Shown here: one piece after another, positions 16,950-24,670 of the stretch
How positions within the stretch are numbered: position 1 is the stretch's first letter
Layout of the letters: each line of letters begins with the position of its first letter
DNA from: Dyella sp. SG609
GTDB taxonomy: Bacteria; Pseudomonadota; Gammaproteobacteria; Xanthomonadales; Rhodanobacteraceae
Length of the DNA: 64,000 nucleotides
Direction of reading: 5' to 3'
NCBI RefSeq assembly: GCF_012275375.1
Contig: NZ_JAAZQJ010000009.1
Location: 1-64,000 of the forward strand
Notes under the pieces: generated by a model
What the model was told of the DNA's origin: nothing
The model's input: the letters and a program-made list of their open reading frames with translations, nothing else
Database searches by the model: none
Translations under genes and position numbers: made by a program

Positions 16950-18003
16950 GCGTGTCCGCCCCCGTCATGGCGCGAGCGGCCTCGATCACTGCGGCGGGCT
17001 CGGTGGCGAAGACGTCCGCGGGCGCACGCGCCGCGCCGTTCGCGCCGGCGAGAGCCAGCGTCGGGCCATGCAGCCAGAAGGCGCGGCGCCAGCCGCCCTT
17101 GTCCGCTTCGGGGGTGAAGTCCGGATTCGCCGACAAGGCGGCCAGCAGCTCCTTGACGAAGGGCCGGATCGCGCCGGTCTCGTCGAACTGGAACGTCGGA
17201 TGGCGGAACGTGCGCTCGTTGGCGGACCAGACGCCGAACAGCTCGCCGCGGTCGCGGCGGTCCTTCGCCCACTGGCCCTTGTTGCCGGCCTTGCTGCCAT
17301 GGCTTTCGCCGACCTCCGCCGAGGTCGGCCAGCCCAGGCCGAGCAGCTGGTCGCGCAGCGCGGCCGAAGCCTGGACGGGTGTCCGCGCCGGTGCGCTGAT
17401 CGCGACAGGGCTGGTTTCGGCTTCGGTGGCTGTCGTGGCACGGAAGCTCCGGCTGAAACCTTCGAACAGCGAACGCAGCGTGGCGCTGGGATCGTACTGT
17501 TCGATCTCGAACAGCACGCCGGACGACGAGCCGGCCTGATCCGCACGCTTCAGCATGCGGCTTGCCCGCTCCGCAAGCTCGGTGGCGCGCACTTCCTGCA
17601 CGGCCTGGTCGGCGAACAGTTCGAAGTAGCGGACTGCCTGCGGGCTCCTGTCCTGGCGAAGCCTGGGCGACTTGCCGGCGGCTGCCGGCTGATCGAACGC
17701 GTCCATGCGGCGGGTGGCCTCCAGCAGCTTTCTGGCCAGCTTCTCCAGCTCGGCGATCTCGGTCCTGCTCAACCAGTCGGCATCGCTGTCGGGGCGGAAC
17801 ACGCGGAGCACGCCTTTGGAGTCCGGCCTGCCGAGACCTGGCGACGCGGCTCCCGCGGAGCGGATGAAGGATGCCAGCGGACGGCTGCCGAAACGAATGT
17901 CGCCATCGGCCGGAATTTCCATGATCGCCACGTGGCCATGGATGCTCATGTCGCGTCTCCTTCCAGCCATGGGGTACACGGCCGCATAAGCATGGTGCCC
18001 CAT
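16936..18003 (-). CDS. large antitoxin-like partner of the RES toxin
   Basis: A 355-aa protein from ATG 18003, which has AAGGAG six bases upstream. ATG 17949 (MSIHGH) also has AAGGAG and is a credible alternative, giving 337 aa. The last 130 residues look like a RES/Xre-partner antitoxin: RGELFGVWSANERTFRHP, then FQFDETGAIRPFVKELLAAL (winged-helix/antitoxin core), then GWRRAFWLHGP and PADVFATEPAAVIEAARA (toxin-binding tail). The first 220 residues, including RTEIAELEKLARKLLEATRR, are unusual for the class, whose members are normally near 150 aa. The extension's role is unknown; sensing or target binding are possibilities. The pairing is supported by the 14-bp overlap with the RES gene. Confidence 0.65.
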   Translation of the reverse strand: MGHHAYAAVYPMAGRRRDMSIHGHVAIMEIPADGDIRFGSRPLASFIRSAGAASPGLGRPDSKGVLRVFRPDSDADWLSRTEIAELEKLARKLLEATRRMDAFDQPAAAGKSPRLRQDRSPQAVRYFELFADQAVQEVRATELAERASRMLKRADQAGSSSGVLFEIEQYDPSATLRSLFEGFSRSFRATTATEAETSPVAISAPARTPVQASAALRDQLLGLGWPTSAEVGESHGSKAGNKGQWAKDRRDRGELFGVWSANERTFRHPTFQFDETGAIRPFVKELLAALSANPDFTPEADKGGWRRAFWLHGPTLALAGANGAARAPADVFATEPAAVIEAARAMTGADTHDAW

Positions 18004-18097
18004 CTTATTCTCCTTATCAAGCTTATCCTGCATGAATCCCTCGGCCCCCATCTTAGGGCGGCCGGGCACGGCAAGGAATCACGAACACTCCCAAATA

Positions 18098-18114
18098 TCG
18101 ATGAAATTCATTGA
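18098..18114 (-). promoter_or_regulatory. candidate operator upstream of the RES toxin-antitoxin pair
   Basis: Near-perfect dyad ATGAA-A-TTCAT with outer TC/GA pairs, 95 bp upstream of the antitoxin start and 116 bp from the divergent TMEM175 gene. Autorepression by the antitoxin is usual for such systems; binding here is a guess. Confidence 0.3.
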
Positions 18115-18229
18115 GATAGATCGCACCGGCTCGTACACGTCTGAGCCATGGCTGCCCGAAGGCCCGCTTCGCTAGACAACGCCCCCGCTCTCCCGCAGCA
18201 TCCCGCCCGATCCAGGGGAGCCGCACCGC

Positions 18230-18865
18230 ATGAGCAACAACGCCTCGCAACTCGAACGCCTCACTTTCTTTTCCGACGCCGTCTTCGCCATCGCCATCAC
18301 CCTGCTGATCATCGAGGTGCACGTGCCGCACGTGGGCGCCATCGACGATGCGTCGTACTGGCAGGCGCTGGGCGAGCTGCGCGGGAGCCTGCTGGGTTTC
18401 ATGCTGAGCTTCCTGGTGATCGGCCTGTTGTGGATGGCGCATCACCGCGTATTCGGACTGCTGCACGACTACAGCCCGAAGATCATGTGGCCGAACCTGC
18501 TGTTGCTGATGACGGTGGCCTTCATGCCCTTTGCCACCGCCTTGATGAGTTCCAACCCGCGGGCGCGCGTGCCGGAGCTGATTTATTCGGGCACCTTGCT
18601 GGCGGCTGGCCTGTTGCAGCGCCGCCTCTTCAACATGGCGTTGCGCTCGCCGCACGTGCGCACCGACGTGCCCACCGAGGAAGTCGAAGCCGCGCGCTGG
18701 CGCTCCTGGGGCCTGCCGACGACCGCCGCCCTGTCGCTGATCGCCGCGTGGTACGCGCCGGGCTGGAACAATTTCCTGCTGCTGGGCATTCCTGTCATGG
18801 TGCGGCTGTATGCTGCCGCCGGCCGGCGCCGCGCACTGCGCCAACAGGCGGTGGCCGGCGCCTGA
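18230..18865 (+). CDS. TMEM175-family potassium channel-like membrane protein
   Basis: A 211-aa membrane protein with six predicted spans. The first helix carries the TMEM175 hallmark FFSDAVFAIAITLLIIE (residues 13-29; FSD motif). Bacterial TMEM175 proteins are tetrameric K+-permeable channels whose selectivity depends on this helix. One repeat of six helices is present, as expected for the prokaryotic form. The start at 18230 (MSNNASQLERL) matches the family N-terminus; its ribosome site is weak. It is divergent from the RES toxin-antitoxin genes and 17 bp upstream of the Pr6Pr-like gene, with which it may be co-transcribed. Confidence 0.85.
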   Translation: MSNNASQLERLTFFSDAVFAIAITLLIIEVHVPHVGAIDDASYWQALGELRGSLLGFMLSFLVIGLLWMAHHRVFGLLHDYSPKIMWPNLLLLMTVAFMPFATALMSSNPRARVPELIYSGTLLAAGLLQRRLFNMALRSPHVRTDVPTEEVEAARWRSWGLPTTAALSLIAAWYAPGWNNFLLLGIPVMVRLYAAAGRRRALRQQAVAGA

Positions 18866-18882
18866 TCGCTCCCGGAGCCGGC

Positions 18883-19542
18883 ATGTCCACACGCTTTCGC
18901 CTGTTCGCCGCCGCGGCCGCCGCGCTGGGGTGGTTCGCGCTGATCCTGCAGTGGCTGTTGTCGATCCAGTTGACCATGGCGAACGGACAAGGGGCGCTGG
19001 CCGGCACGTGGATCTTCTTCGGCTTCTACACGATCCTGACCAATATCCTGGTGGCGCTGGCCTTCACCGCCGGCGCGCTCGGACCGCGCGGAGCGCTCAC
19101 CCGCTTCTTCCATCGCCCCGGCACCTGCACGGCGGTGGCGATGAGCATCGTGGTGGTCAGCGCGGTCTATAACGTGATGCTGCGGCAGCTGTGGCATCCG
19201 CAGGGCTGGCAGCTGTTCGCCGACGCCACGCTGCACGACGCCATGCCGCTGGCCTTCCTTGCGTATTGGTGGTTCGCGGTGCCGAAGGCCTCGCTGGCCT
19301 GGCGGCAGATCATCGCCTGGCAGGGTTATCCGGTCGCCTATTTCGCCTATGCGCTGGCACGCGGCGCGGTGAACGGCTGGTATCCCTATCCCTTCCTGGA
19401 CGTCACCAGCCTGGGCTATGCGCAGGTGGTGATGAATGCGCTGCTGGTGCTGCTGTTCTTCATCGCCGTGGCGTTGGCGCTGGTGGCCTTGGCACGCTGG
19501 CAGGCACGCCGCGCGGCGCAGACAACCACCCAGCCCGCCTGA
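18883..19542 (+). CDS. Pr6Pr (FAR-17a/AIG1-like) membrane protein
   Basis: A 219-aa protein with six membrane segments. Signature stretches of the Pr6Pr family are present: FFGFYTILTNILVALAF (about 46-62), VYNVMLRQLWHPQGWQ (about 95-110), HDAMPLAFLAYWWF, and YPVAYFAYALARGAVNGWYPYPFLD near 150-172. Family members are widespread, and related eukaryotic proteins are lipid hydrolases, but a bacterial function is not established. GGAG precedes ATG 18883. It follows the TMEM175 gene by 17 bp, suggesting a two-gene membrane operon. Confidence 0.75.
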   Translation: MSTRFRLFAAAAAALGWFALILQWLLSIQLTMANGQGALAGTWIFFGFYTILTNILVALAFTAGALGPRGALTRFFHRPGTCTAVAMSIVVVSAVYNVMLRQLWHPQGWQLFADATLHDAMPLAFLAYWWFAVPKASLAWRQIIAWQGYPVAYFAYALARGAVNGWYPYPFLDVTSLGYAQVVMNALLVLLFFIAVALALVALARWQARRAAQTTTQPA

Positions 19543-19600
19543 CGCTTCCGTCACGCGCTTGCGGCAGAATGCGCGCACGCGCCAACCACCCCGGACCGCC

Positions 19601-20143
19601 ATGCGTATCCTGTCGATCGGTTTCGCCCTGCTGCTCGTTACCGCGCCCGCGCTCGCCCAGGACGGCGATGCGGCGGCTTTTTTCGTCAAGCTCTACGCGG
19701 AAACGTGCATGAAGCACTACAGCAAGCCCGACACGCTGAAGGCGGAATTCGAGGCGGCCAAGACGCCGGAACTGCCCGCCTCCACCGCGGGATTCTTCCT
19801 CGGCGGCATGCCTGGCAAGGCCTGGCCGCAACGCGGGCCGGGCCAGGGCCGTTTCGTGGTGTCGCTGCGTGATGACGGCATCTGTGCAGTGTTCGCGCAG
19901 CACGCGGATGACGTGGCCGTGGAAAAGGGCTTCCGGAATCTGGTTTCCACAAGCCCGCCGCCACTTACCGCCGCCGCGGACAAGGACGAACACGCGATGT
20001 CGCCAACCGGTCCGATCCACACGCTGAGCTATACGTGGTCGCGTCCCGGCGACAGCAGCGAGTTGCTGTTCACCCTGACCACCGCCGTCTCGCCGGATGC
20101 ACCGGTGCAGGCCATGGCCTCGCTCGGGCTTACCAGGAAATAA
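19601..20143 (+). CDS. small exported protein of unknown function
   Basis: A 180-aa protein with a clean signal peptide (cleavage after APALA, residue 19). The mature part carries ETCMKHY near residue 35, a GFFLGGMPGKAWPQ stretch near 65-78 and FVVSLRDDGICAVFAQ near 85-100; the two Cys (about 36 and 95) could form a disulphide. I do not recognise the family with confidence; the pattern suggests a periplasmic NMCC_0638-like protein. It is followed almost at once by the convergent GST gene, 5 bp away. Confidence 0.6.
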   Translation: MRILSIGFALLLVTAPALAQDGDAAAFFVKLYAETCMKHYSKPDTLKAEFEAAKTPELPASTAGFFLGGMPGKAWPQRGPGQGRFVVSLRDDGICAVFAQHADDVAVEKGFRNLVSTSPPPLTAAADKDEHAMSPTGPIHTLSYTWSRPGDSSELLFTLTTAVSPDAPVQAMASLGLTRK

Positions 20144-20148
20144 GCGAA

Positions 20149-20835
20149 TCAACTACCGGTTCGAAGGTCTTCCAGCCACTCGCCGGCGAGATGGGTGTGG
20201 TCCTCGTGATCGGTATCGCGCCACGGTTCGCGCAACGCCTCTTCGTACCAGCGGCGGCAGGAAGGCAGGGCGCGCAGGCGTTCCGCATAAGCGGCTGTTG
20301 CCGCGGACACCGGCAGGTCGTAGGTCTGGATGCGATACGCCACCGGCGCGTAGAACGCATCGACGGCGCTGAAGCGCGCACCGGCAAGGAACGGCCCGCC
20401 GAAACGCTGCAATCCTTCCCTCCATAGCTCATCCAGTCGCGCCAGATCCGCCTTCAACGCTTCCGGCTGATGGAACAGCCGCACGCGGATGCCGCAGCTC
20501 ATCGAGGCGTGCTCTCGCAGCGCGCCGAAACCGGCATGCATCTCCGCCGCCGCACAGCGGGCCCAGGCGCGCGCGGCCGGATCCTCCGGCCACACGCCCG
20601 GATGCCGCTCGGCCAGGTATTCGGCGATCCCCATCGAATCCCACAGCACCGCGTCGCCATCGTGCAGGCACGGCACCTTGCCGTTCGGCGCGAAGCGGCG
20701 GAAGTTCGCCCAGTTATGGTTGCCTTCGAAGCGCACCAGCCGCTCCTCGAAAGGAATGCCCAGCTCGTGCAGCAGCAGCCAGGGACGCATCGACCAGGAC
20801 GAGTAGTTCTTGTTGGCGATGTAGAGGGTGTACAT
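20149..20835 (-). CDS. glutathione S-transferase
   Basis: A 228-aa cytosolic GST. The thioredoxin-fold N-domain has YIANKNYSSWSMRPWLLLHELGIPF, with the Ser-rich active-site loop near residues 11-15, then FAPNGKVPCLHDGD (cis-Pro) and LWDSMGIAEYLAE (the SNAIL/DSM-type glutathione-binding turn) by residue 75. The helical C-domain follows, with the FSAVDAFYAPV N-capping motif near 155. It should conjugate glutathione to electrophiles or reduce peroxides; the substrate is unknown. It appears monocistronic; the 295 bp upstream to the cupin gene show no other gene. The GST remnant at 25528-25737 is from a different subfamily. Confidence 0.88.
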   Translation of the reverse strand: MYTLYIANKNYSSWSMRPWLLLHELGIPFEERLVRFEGNHNWANFRRFAPNGKVPCLHDGDAVLWDSMGIAEYLAERHPGVWPEDPAARAWARCAAAEMHAGFGALREHASMSCGIRVRLFHQPEALKADLARLDELWREGLQRFGGPFLAGARFSAVDAFYAPVAYRIQTYDLPVSAATAAYAERLRALPSCRRWYEEALREPWRDTDHEDHTHLAGEWLEDLRTGS

Positions 20836-21130
20836 GCCGGCCTCTCCCCATGCGGCGTGGACTTGAGCGCCAAGCCTAAGCCGGAAGGCTGGGGAATGGC
20901 AGCCGCAAGGGTCGGAAAGCGCCTACGTGCCGCGCAGCAACCCTCGGCACGTACTTTCGGAATCGTTCGATTTCCCCTCCGGCGAAAAACAACTCAAGCC
21001 GAGGCATTGCGCGAATCCGTGGACGCCCTGGCGCTTGCGCTACCGCGTGGATGTGGTCGTGACACCAATGGACAGCCGCCGGATGGCCTACGGGCCCTGA
21101 GTCAGATCGGTCCGATCATCGGCCGCCAAC

Positions 21131-21427
21131 TCAGGTATCGATGATCACCAAGGTGCCATGGCTCCCCGCCGCCACCGCATGCGGCACGCCCGCCGGCACC
21201 ACGTACAGCTCGCCGGCACCGACGCGCACCACGGCGCCGCCGATCTCCAGCAGCATCTGCCCGTCGAGTACCAGCAGGCCTTCCGGGTAGTCGTGGCACT
21301 CGTCCGGATACGCCGACGCGTCCATCCGCACCACTTTCAGACGGGCGCCGCCGAAACGCGCCAGCACGTGCGACTTCCATGCCTGCGGCAGCTGGCCGGC
21401 GGCCTCGGCCAGGGCGATCAGCGTCAT
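21131..21427 (-). CDS. small cupin-domain protein
   Basis: A 98-aa single-domain cupin from ATG 21427. The upstream extension of the open frame is Arg-rich and overlaps the EamA gene, so it is rejected. Beta-strand motifs are visible: ECHDYPEGLLVLDGQMLLEIGG, then VGAGELYVVPAGVPHAV with the C-terminal motif His. Only part of the classical metal-binding His set is present (His49 and His84), so binding of a metal or small ligand is possible but an enzyme is not certain. It lies 7 bp downstream of the EamA exporter gene and is probably co-transcribed with it. Confidence 0.75.
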   Translation of the reverse strand: MTLIALAEAAGQLPQAWKSHVLARFGGARLKVVRMDASAYPDECHDYPEGLLVLDGQMLLEIGGAVVRVGAGELYVVPAGVPHAVAAGSHGTLVIIDT

Positions 21428-21434
21428 GCGCGCC

Positions 21435-22364
21435 TCAGCACGGCTTGGCCGGCGTGGCCGCCATCGACGCGGTGGACGCCGGCGCCGGCGGGCGCTTGCG
21501 CGCATTGGCCAGGATCACGCCGCCGACGGTGATCGCACCGCCCACCACGGTGAGCAGCGCCGGGCGCTCGCCCAGCCAGACCCAGCCGATCAGCACCGCG
21601 ATCGGCGGCGAGAAGTAGATGAAGCTGCTCACCTGCGAAGCGGAAGCACGCTGCAGCGCCGCGTTCCACGCGATATAGCCGATGAAGGTGGGCGCGATGC
21701 CCAGCCACAGCAGCGAGCCGATATGCGCCATCGGCGCATGCGCCAGTGCGTGCGGCAAGCCCAGGCCCAGCGGCAGCGCGGCCAGCGCGCCGGCGAAGAA
21801 GGTGAAGCCGGTGACGCCCAGCATGCTGTTGCGCGCGAACAGCGGCTTCTGGCCCACGAACAGCACCGCCGAACAGACCACGCTGACCAGCACCAGCGCC
21901 GCCATCGGCTCGAACTTCACGCCCTTGCCGCTGGCCAGCACCACCACCACCACGCCGACCAGGGCTATCCCTAAGCCGGTGAGCGTGCGCGCCGACAGCC
22001 GCTCGCGCAGCCACACCGCGGACAGCGCCGCGGTGGCGGCCGGGATCAGCGAGATGATGATCGCCGCCGTGCCGCTGGCGACGCGGGTTTCGGCGGTGTT
22101 GAGGCAGAAGTGGTAGGCGGTCAGGCCCAGCACGCCGAGCACCGCCAGCTGCGGCCAGTCCTTGCGCGCCGGCAGCGGCACGCGCTTGAACAGCAGCAGC
22201 GCGGCGAAGCACAGCGCGCCGATGCCAAGGCGCGCGAAAGCCACTTCGCCCGGGGTGAACGAACCCAGCGCGTGGGCGATCGCGGCATACGCCGAGGACC
22301 AGGTAAGCAGGGCGATGCCGATATAGGTCAGGGCGCGCCCGTCGAGGCGTTCCGGGGTGCTCAT
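21435..22364 (-). CDS. EamA/DMT-family metabolite exporter
   Basis: A 309-aa inner-membrane protein with ten predicted helices in two EamA repeats (about residues 10-140 and 155-290). Typical segments are LLTWSSAYAAIAHAL, SLIPAATAALSAVWLRERL near 105 and YFSPPIAVLIGWVWLGERP near 255. These transporters usually export amino acids or related metabolites. The start at ATG 22364 (MSTPERL) follows AGGA; the much longer open frame upstream runs antisense through the Lrp gene and is not coding. It is divergent from an Lrp/AsnC regulator, a common arrangement for amino-acid-responsive exporters. Confidence 0.88.
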   Translation of the reverse strand: MSTPERLDGRALTYIGIALLTWSSAYAAIAHALGSFTPGEVAFARLGIGALCFAALLLFKRVPLPARKDWPQLAVLGVLGLTAYHFCLNTAETRVASGTAAIIISLIPAATAALSAVWLRERLSARTLTGLGIALVGVVVVVLASGKGVKFEPMAALVLVSVVCSAVLFVGQKPLFARNSMLGVTGFTFFAGALAALPLGLGLPHALAHAPMAHIGSLLWLGIAPTFIGYIAWNAALQRASASQVSSFIYFSPPIAVLIGWVWLGERPALLTVVGGAITVGGVILANARKRPPAPASTASMAATPAKPC

Positions 22365-22475
22365 GGGGATGGTTCCTGGGGCGGAAACTAGTGGAAATCG
22401 TAGATCGGCGGCGGCCGCCCCGGAATGATGAATCAGCGTAGGATGGGTATGTTTCGCCAACGATCGAACCATTCC

Positions 22476-22982
22476 ATGAACGCTCTTACCTTCGAATCGA
22501 AACCCACCTGGGACACCAAGGACTGGCAGATCCTGGAAGCCCTGCAGCAGGACGCCCGCCTGGGCTACGCCGAGCTGGGCCGCAAGGTGCGGCTCTCCGC
22601 GCCGGCCGTGGCCGAGCGGGTCAAGCGCCTGGAGGAAGCCGGCGTGATCACCGGCTACCGCGCCCAGGTCGATCCGCGCCGGCTCGGCTACGACATGGAG
22701 GCGATGATCCGCCTGCGCTGCGACGGCGGCACCTGCGCCCGCGTCGGCGCCCTGGTCGCCGGCATCCCCGAGGTACTCGACTGCCGCCGCCTGGCCGGCG
22801 AGGACTCCGCGCTGCTGCGCGTGGTGGCGATGTCGGTGCCGCACCTGGAAAACGTGCTGGACCGGCTGCTGAAGATCCATCCGAGCATCAGCACCACCAC
22901 CCTGGTGGTGCTGCAGACCTCGCATGCCAACCGGCCGATCACGCAGGCGATGCGCAACGCGGCCAACGCCACGCTGGGTTGA
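22476..22982 (+). CDS. Lrp/AsnC-family transcriptional regulator
   Basis: A 168-aa regulator from ATG 22476 (MNALTFESKP). The N-terminal winged helix-turn-helix is WQILEALQQDARLGYAELGRKVRLSAPAVAERVKRLEEAGVITGYRA (about residues 14-60), and the C-terminal RAM ligand-binding domain follows (VLDCRRLAGEDSALLRVVA). Such proteins sense amino acids. The 111-bp divergent gap to the EamA gene should hold the shared operator; a GC-rich palindromic core GGCGGCCGCC is visible there but not diagnostic. An upstream in-frame start at 22425 is possible but would place the leader on the promoter region. Confidence 0.88.
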   Translation: MNALTFESKPTWDTKDWQILEALQQDARLGYAELGRKVRLSAPAVAERVKRLEEAGVITGYRAQVDPRRLGYDMEAMIRLRCDGGTCARVGALVAGIPEVLDCRRLAGEDSALLRVVAMSVPHLENVLDRLLKIHPSISTTTLVVLQTSHANRPITQAMRNAANATLG

Positions 22983-23035
22983 ATGCCTGGCGATCGCGCG
23001 GGTTATGCTCGCGCGGTTGCCAAGGAGCCAAGCGC

Positions 23036-23992
23036 ATGCGCGAGCTGTATCCCCAGATCGAGCCGTACCAGACCCAGCGCATCGCGGTGGACGGCCTGCA
23101 CACCTTGTTCGTGGAGGAATGCGGCAACCCCGACGGCTTGCCGGTGATCTTCCTGCACGGCGGCCCGGGCGCTGGCGTGTCGCCGTACCACCGCCGCTTC
23201 TTCGATCCGCAGCGCTACCGCATCGTGCTGTTCGATCAGCGCGGCGCCGGCCGCTCCACGCCGTTCGCCGAGCTGCGCGACAACACCACCTGGCACCTGG
23301 TGGCCGATATCGAAACCATCCGCGAGGCGCTGGGCATCGAGCGCTGGGTGGTGTTCGGCGGCTCCTGGGGTTCGACGCTGGCGCTGGCCTATGCGCAGGC
23401 GCATCCGGAACGCGCGCTGGGGCTGGTGCTGCGCGGCATCTGGCTGGTGCGCGACGAGGAAATCCGCTGGTTCAATGAGCTGGGCGGCGGCGCGGCCTTC
23501 GTGCGTCCGGTGGAATGGAACCGCTATCTCGCCCACATCCCCGAAGCCGAACGCGGCGACATGGTGGAAGCGTACTGGCGCCGCCTGGACGACGCCGACC
23601 CGCAGGTGCGCCTCAGCGCCGCGCTGGCCTGGGATGCCTGGGAAAGCAGCTGCATCGCGCTGGCCGACACCCCGTACGATCCGGCCGATGCGGGCACGCA
23701 GGAATCGGCGATCAGCAAGGCGCGCGCCGAAGTGCATTACTTCCGCCACCGCGCGTTCCTGGAGCCCGGGCAATTGCTGCGCGACGTGGACAAGATCCGC
23801 CGCATTCCGTCGACCATCGTGCATGGCCGCTACGACCTGATCTGCCCGGTGAAGAACGCATACGACCTGGCCGAAGCATGGCCGGAGGCGGATTTCCACG
23901 TGGTGACCGCGGGGCATGCGGCGTATGAGACGGAGATCGTGGATGTGCTGGTGCGGGCTACCGACGGATTGGCTGATCGGTACGCTGCTTAA
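23036..23992 (+). CDS. pip: proline iminopeptidase
   Basis: A 318-aa S33-family alpha/beta hydrolase that removes N-terminal proline from peptides. The oxyanion motif HGGPGAG is at residues 41-47, the nucleophile elbow GGSWGS has Ser110, and the charge relay is completed by Asp267 (HGRYD) and His294 (AGHAAYE). The helical cap lies between about 135 and 250. The length is typical. AAGGAG at 23022-23027 supports ATG 23036 over the longer open frame beginning at 22979. The gene follows the Lrp gene by 53 bp but has TTATGCT in the gap, a possible -10, so it may be independent. Confidence 0.92.
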   Translation: MRELYPQIEPYQTQRIAVDGLHTLFVEECGNPDGLPVIFLHGGPGAGVSPYHRRFFDPQRYRIVLFDQRGAGRSTPFAELRDNTTWHLVADIETIREALGIERWVVFGGSWGSTLALAYAQAHPERALGLVLRGIWLVRDEEIRWFNELGGGAAFVRPVEWNRYLAHIPEAERGDMVEAYWRRLDDADPQVRLSAALAWDAWESSCIALADTPYDPADAGTQESAISKARAEVHYFRHRAFLEPGQLLRDVDKIRRIPSTIVHGRYDLICPVKNAYDLAEAWPEADFHVVTAGHAAYETEIVDVLVRATDGLADRYAA

Positions 23993-24019
23993 GCGCATCG
24001 AAGCGAGAGGGGCTTGCTC

Positions 24020-24037
24020 GTATCTCAAATGAGATAC
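24020..24037. promoter_or_regulatory. palindromic operator of the RelB/ParE-type system
   Basis: GTATCTC-AAAT-GAGATAC, a perfect inverted repeat with 7-bp arms, 35 bp before the antitoxin start. The position and symmetry fit a ribbon-helix-helix antitoxin operator with autoregulation. Confidence 0.6.
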
Positions 24038-24072
24038 AAAATGGACCTACCCGGTCCCTCAAAGCTAACCCC

Positions 24073-24369
24073 ATGGCTCACACTTCGATGCTCCACGTCC
24101 GCGTTGATGACGAACTCAAGGCCATCGCCACGGAGAAGCTCGCCGACATCGGGCTCACCGTTTCCGACGCCGTACGCATCCTGCTGACTCGTATCGTCAA
24201 GGAAGGTGGTCTCCCGGCCGCCCTAACGGTCGACTCGAACGCCTATGACGCATGGTTCCGCGCCAAGGTGCACGAAGCTCTCGAAGATAAGCGACCACCC
24301 TCGTCGCACCAGCAAGTCATGGACGATGCTCAAGCGCTGATCGAGAGGAAAAGGCGTGCCCGACGTTGA
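24073..24369 (+). CDS. RelB/DinJ-family antitoxin
   Basis: A 98-aa antitoxin of the RelB/DinJ class. The N-terminal ribbon-helix-helix is MLHVRVDDELKAIATEKLADIGLTVSDAVRILLTRIVKEGG (residues 6-46). A flexible, charged C-terminus would wrap the toxin. A shorter start at Met6 is possible. It overlaps the toxin gene by 14 bp, and a perfect palindrome lies just upstream. Codon use is less GC-biased than that of the neighbours, suggesting transfer. It should neutralise the toxin and repress the operon. Confidence 0.88.
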   Translation: MAHTSMLHVRVDDELKAIATEKLADIGLTVSDAVRILLTRIVKEGGLPAALTVDSNAYDAWFRAKVHEALEDKRPPSSHQQVMDDAQALIERKRRARR

Positions 24370-24646
24370 ATGGCGACAGACAGCGCGAGCCGATTTGCTC
24401 GCCATCATTGACTACATCTCCGACGACAACCCAGATGCCGCGCAACGGCTCAAGGATGATATCGAGACCCGGGTAGCCGGGCTCCCTGCGCAACCGAGGC
24501 TCTATCGCACAGGCCGTGTGCCAGGCACGCGAGAGATGGTCGTACACCCGAACTACGTTGTGGTTTATGCGGAACTCGGCAAAGTCATTGCGATCCTTCG
24601 CGTCTTGCATGCTGCGCAACAATGGCCACCGGCTGGCTTGCCATGA
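24356..24646 (+). CDS. RelE/ParE-superfamily toxin
   Basis: A 96-aa type II toxin started at GTG 24356, preceded by AGAGGAAAAGG. The fold signature is clear: VEWRQTARADLLAIIDYISDDNPDAA (helical hairpin, residues 4-29), ETRVAGLPAQPRLYRTGRVPGTREMVVHPNYVVVY (beta core, 37-71) and ILRVLHAAQQWP (C-terminal strand with His, 80-91). The sequence resembles ParE/YoeB-type gyrase- or ribosome-targeting toxins, and the target cannot be decided from sequence. It forms a two-gene operon with the overlapping antitoxin gene. Confidence 0.88.
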   Translation: MPDVEWRQTARADLLAIIDYISDDNPDAAQRLKDDIETRVAGLPAQPRLYRTGRVPGTREMVVHPNYVVVYAELGKVIAILRVLHAAQQWPPAGLP

Positions 24647-24670
24647 CGTTAGCGCATGGGTTGATACGCG

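Noticed and set aside
22365-22475. Defined Lrp operator between the EamA and Lrp genes
   Set aside because: Only a GC-rich palindromic core GGCGGCCGCC is visible, which is expected by chance at this base composition.
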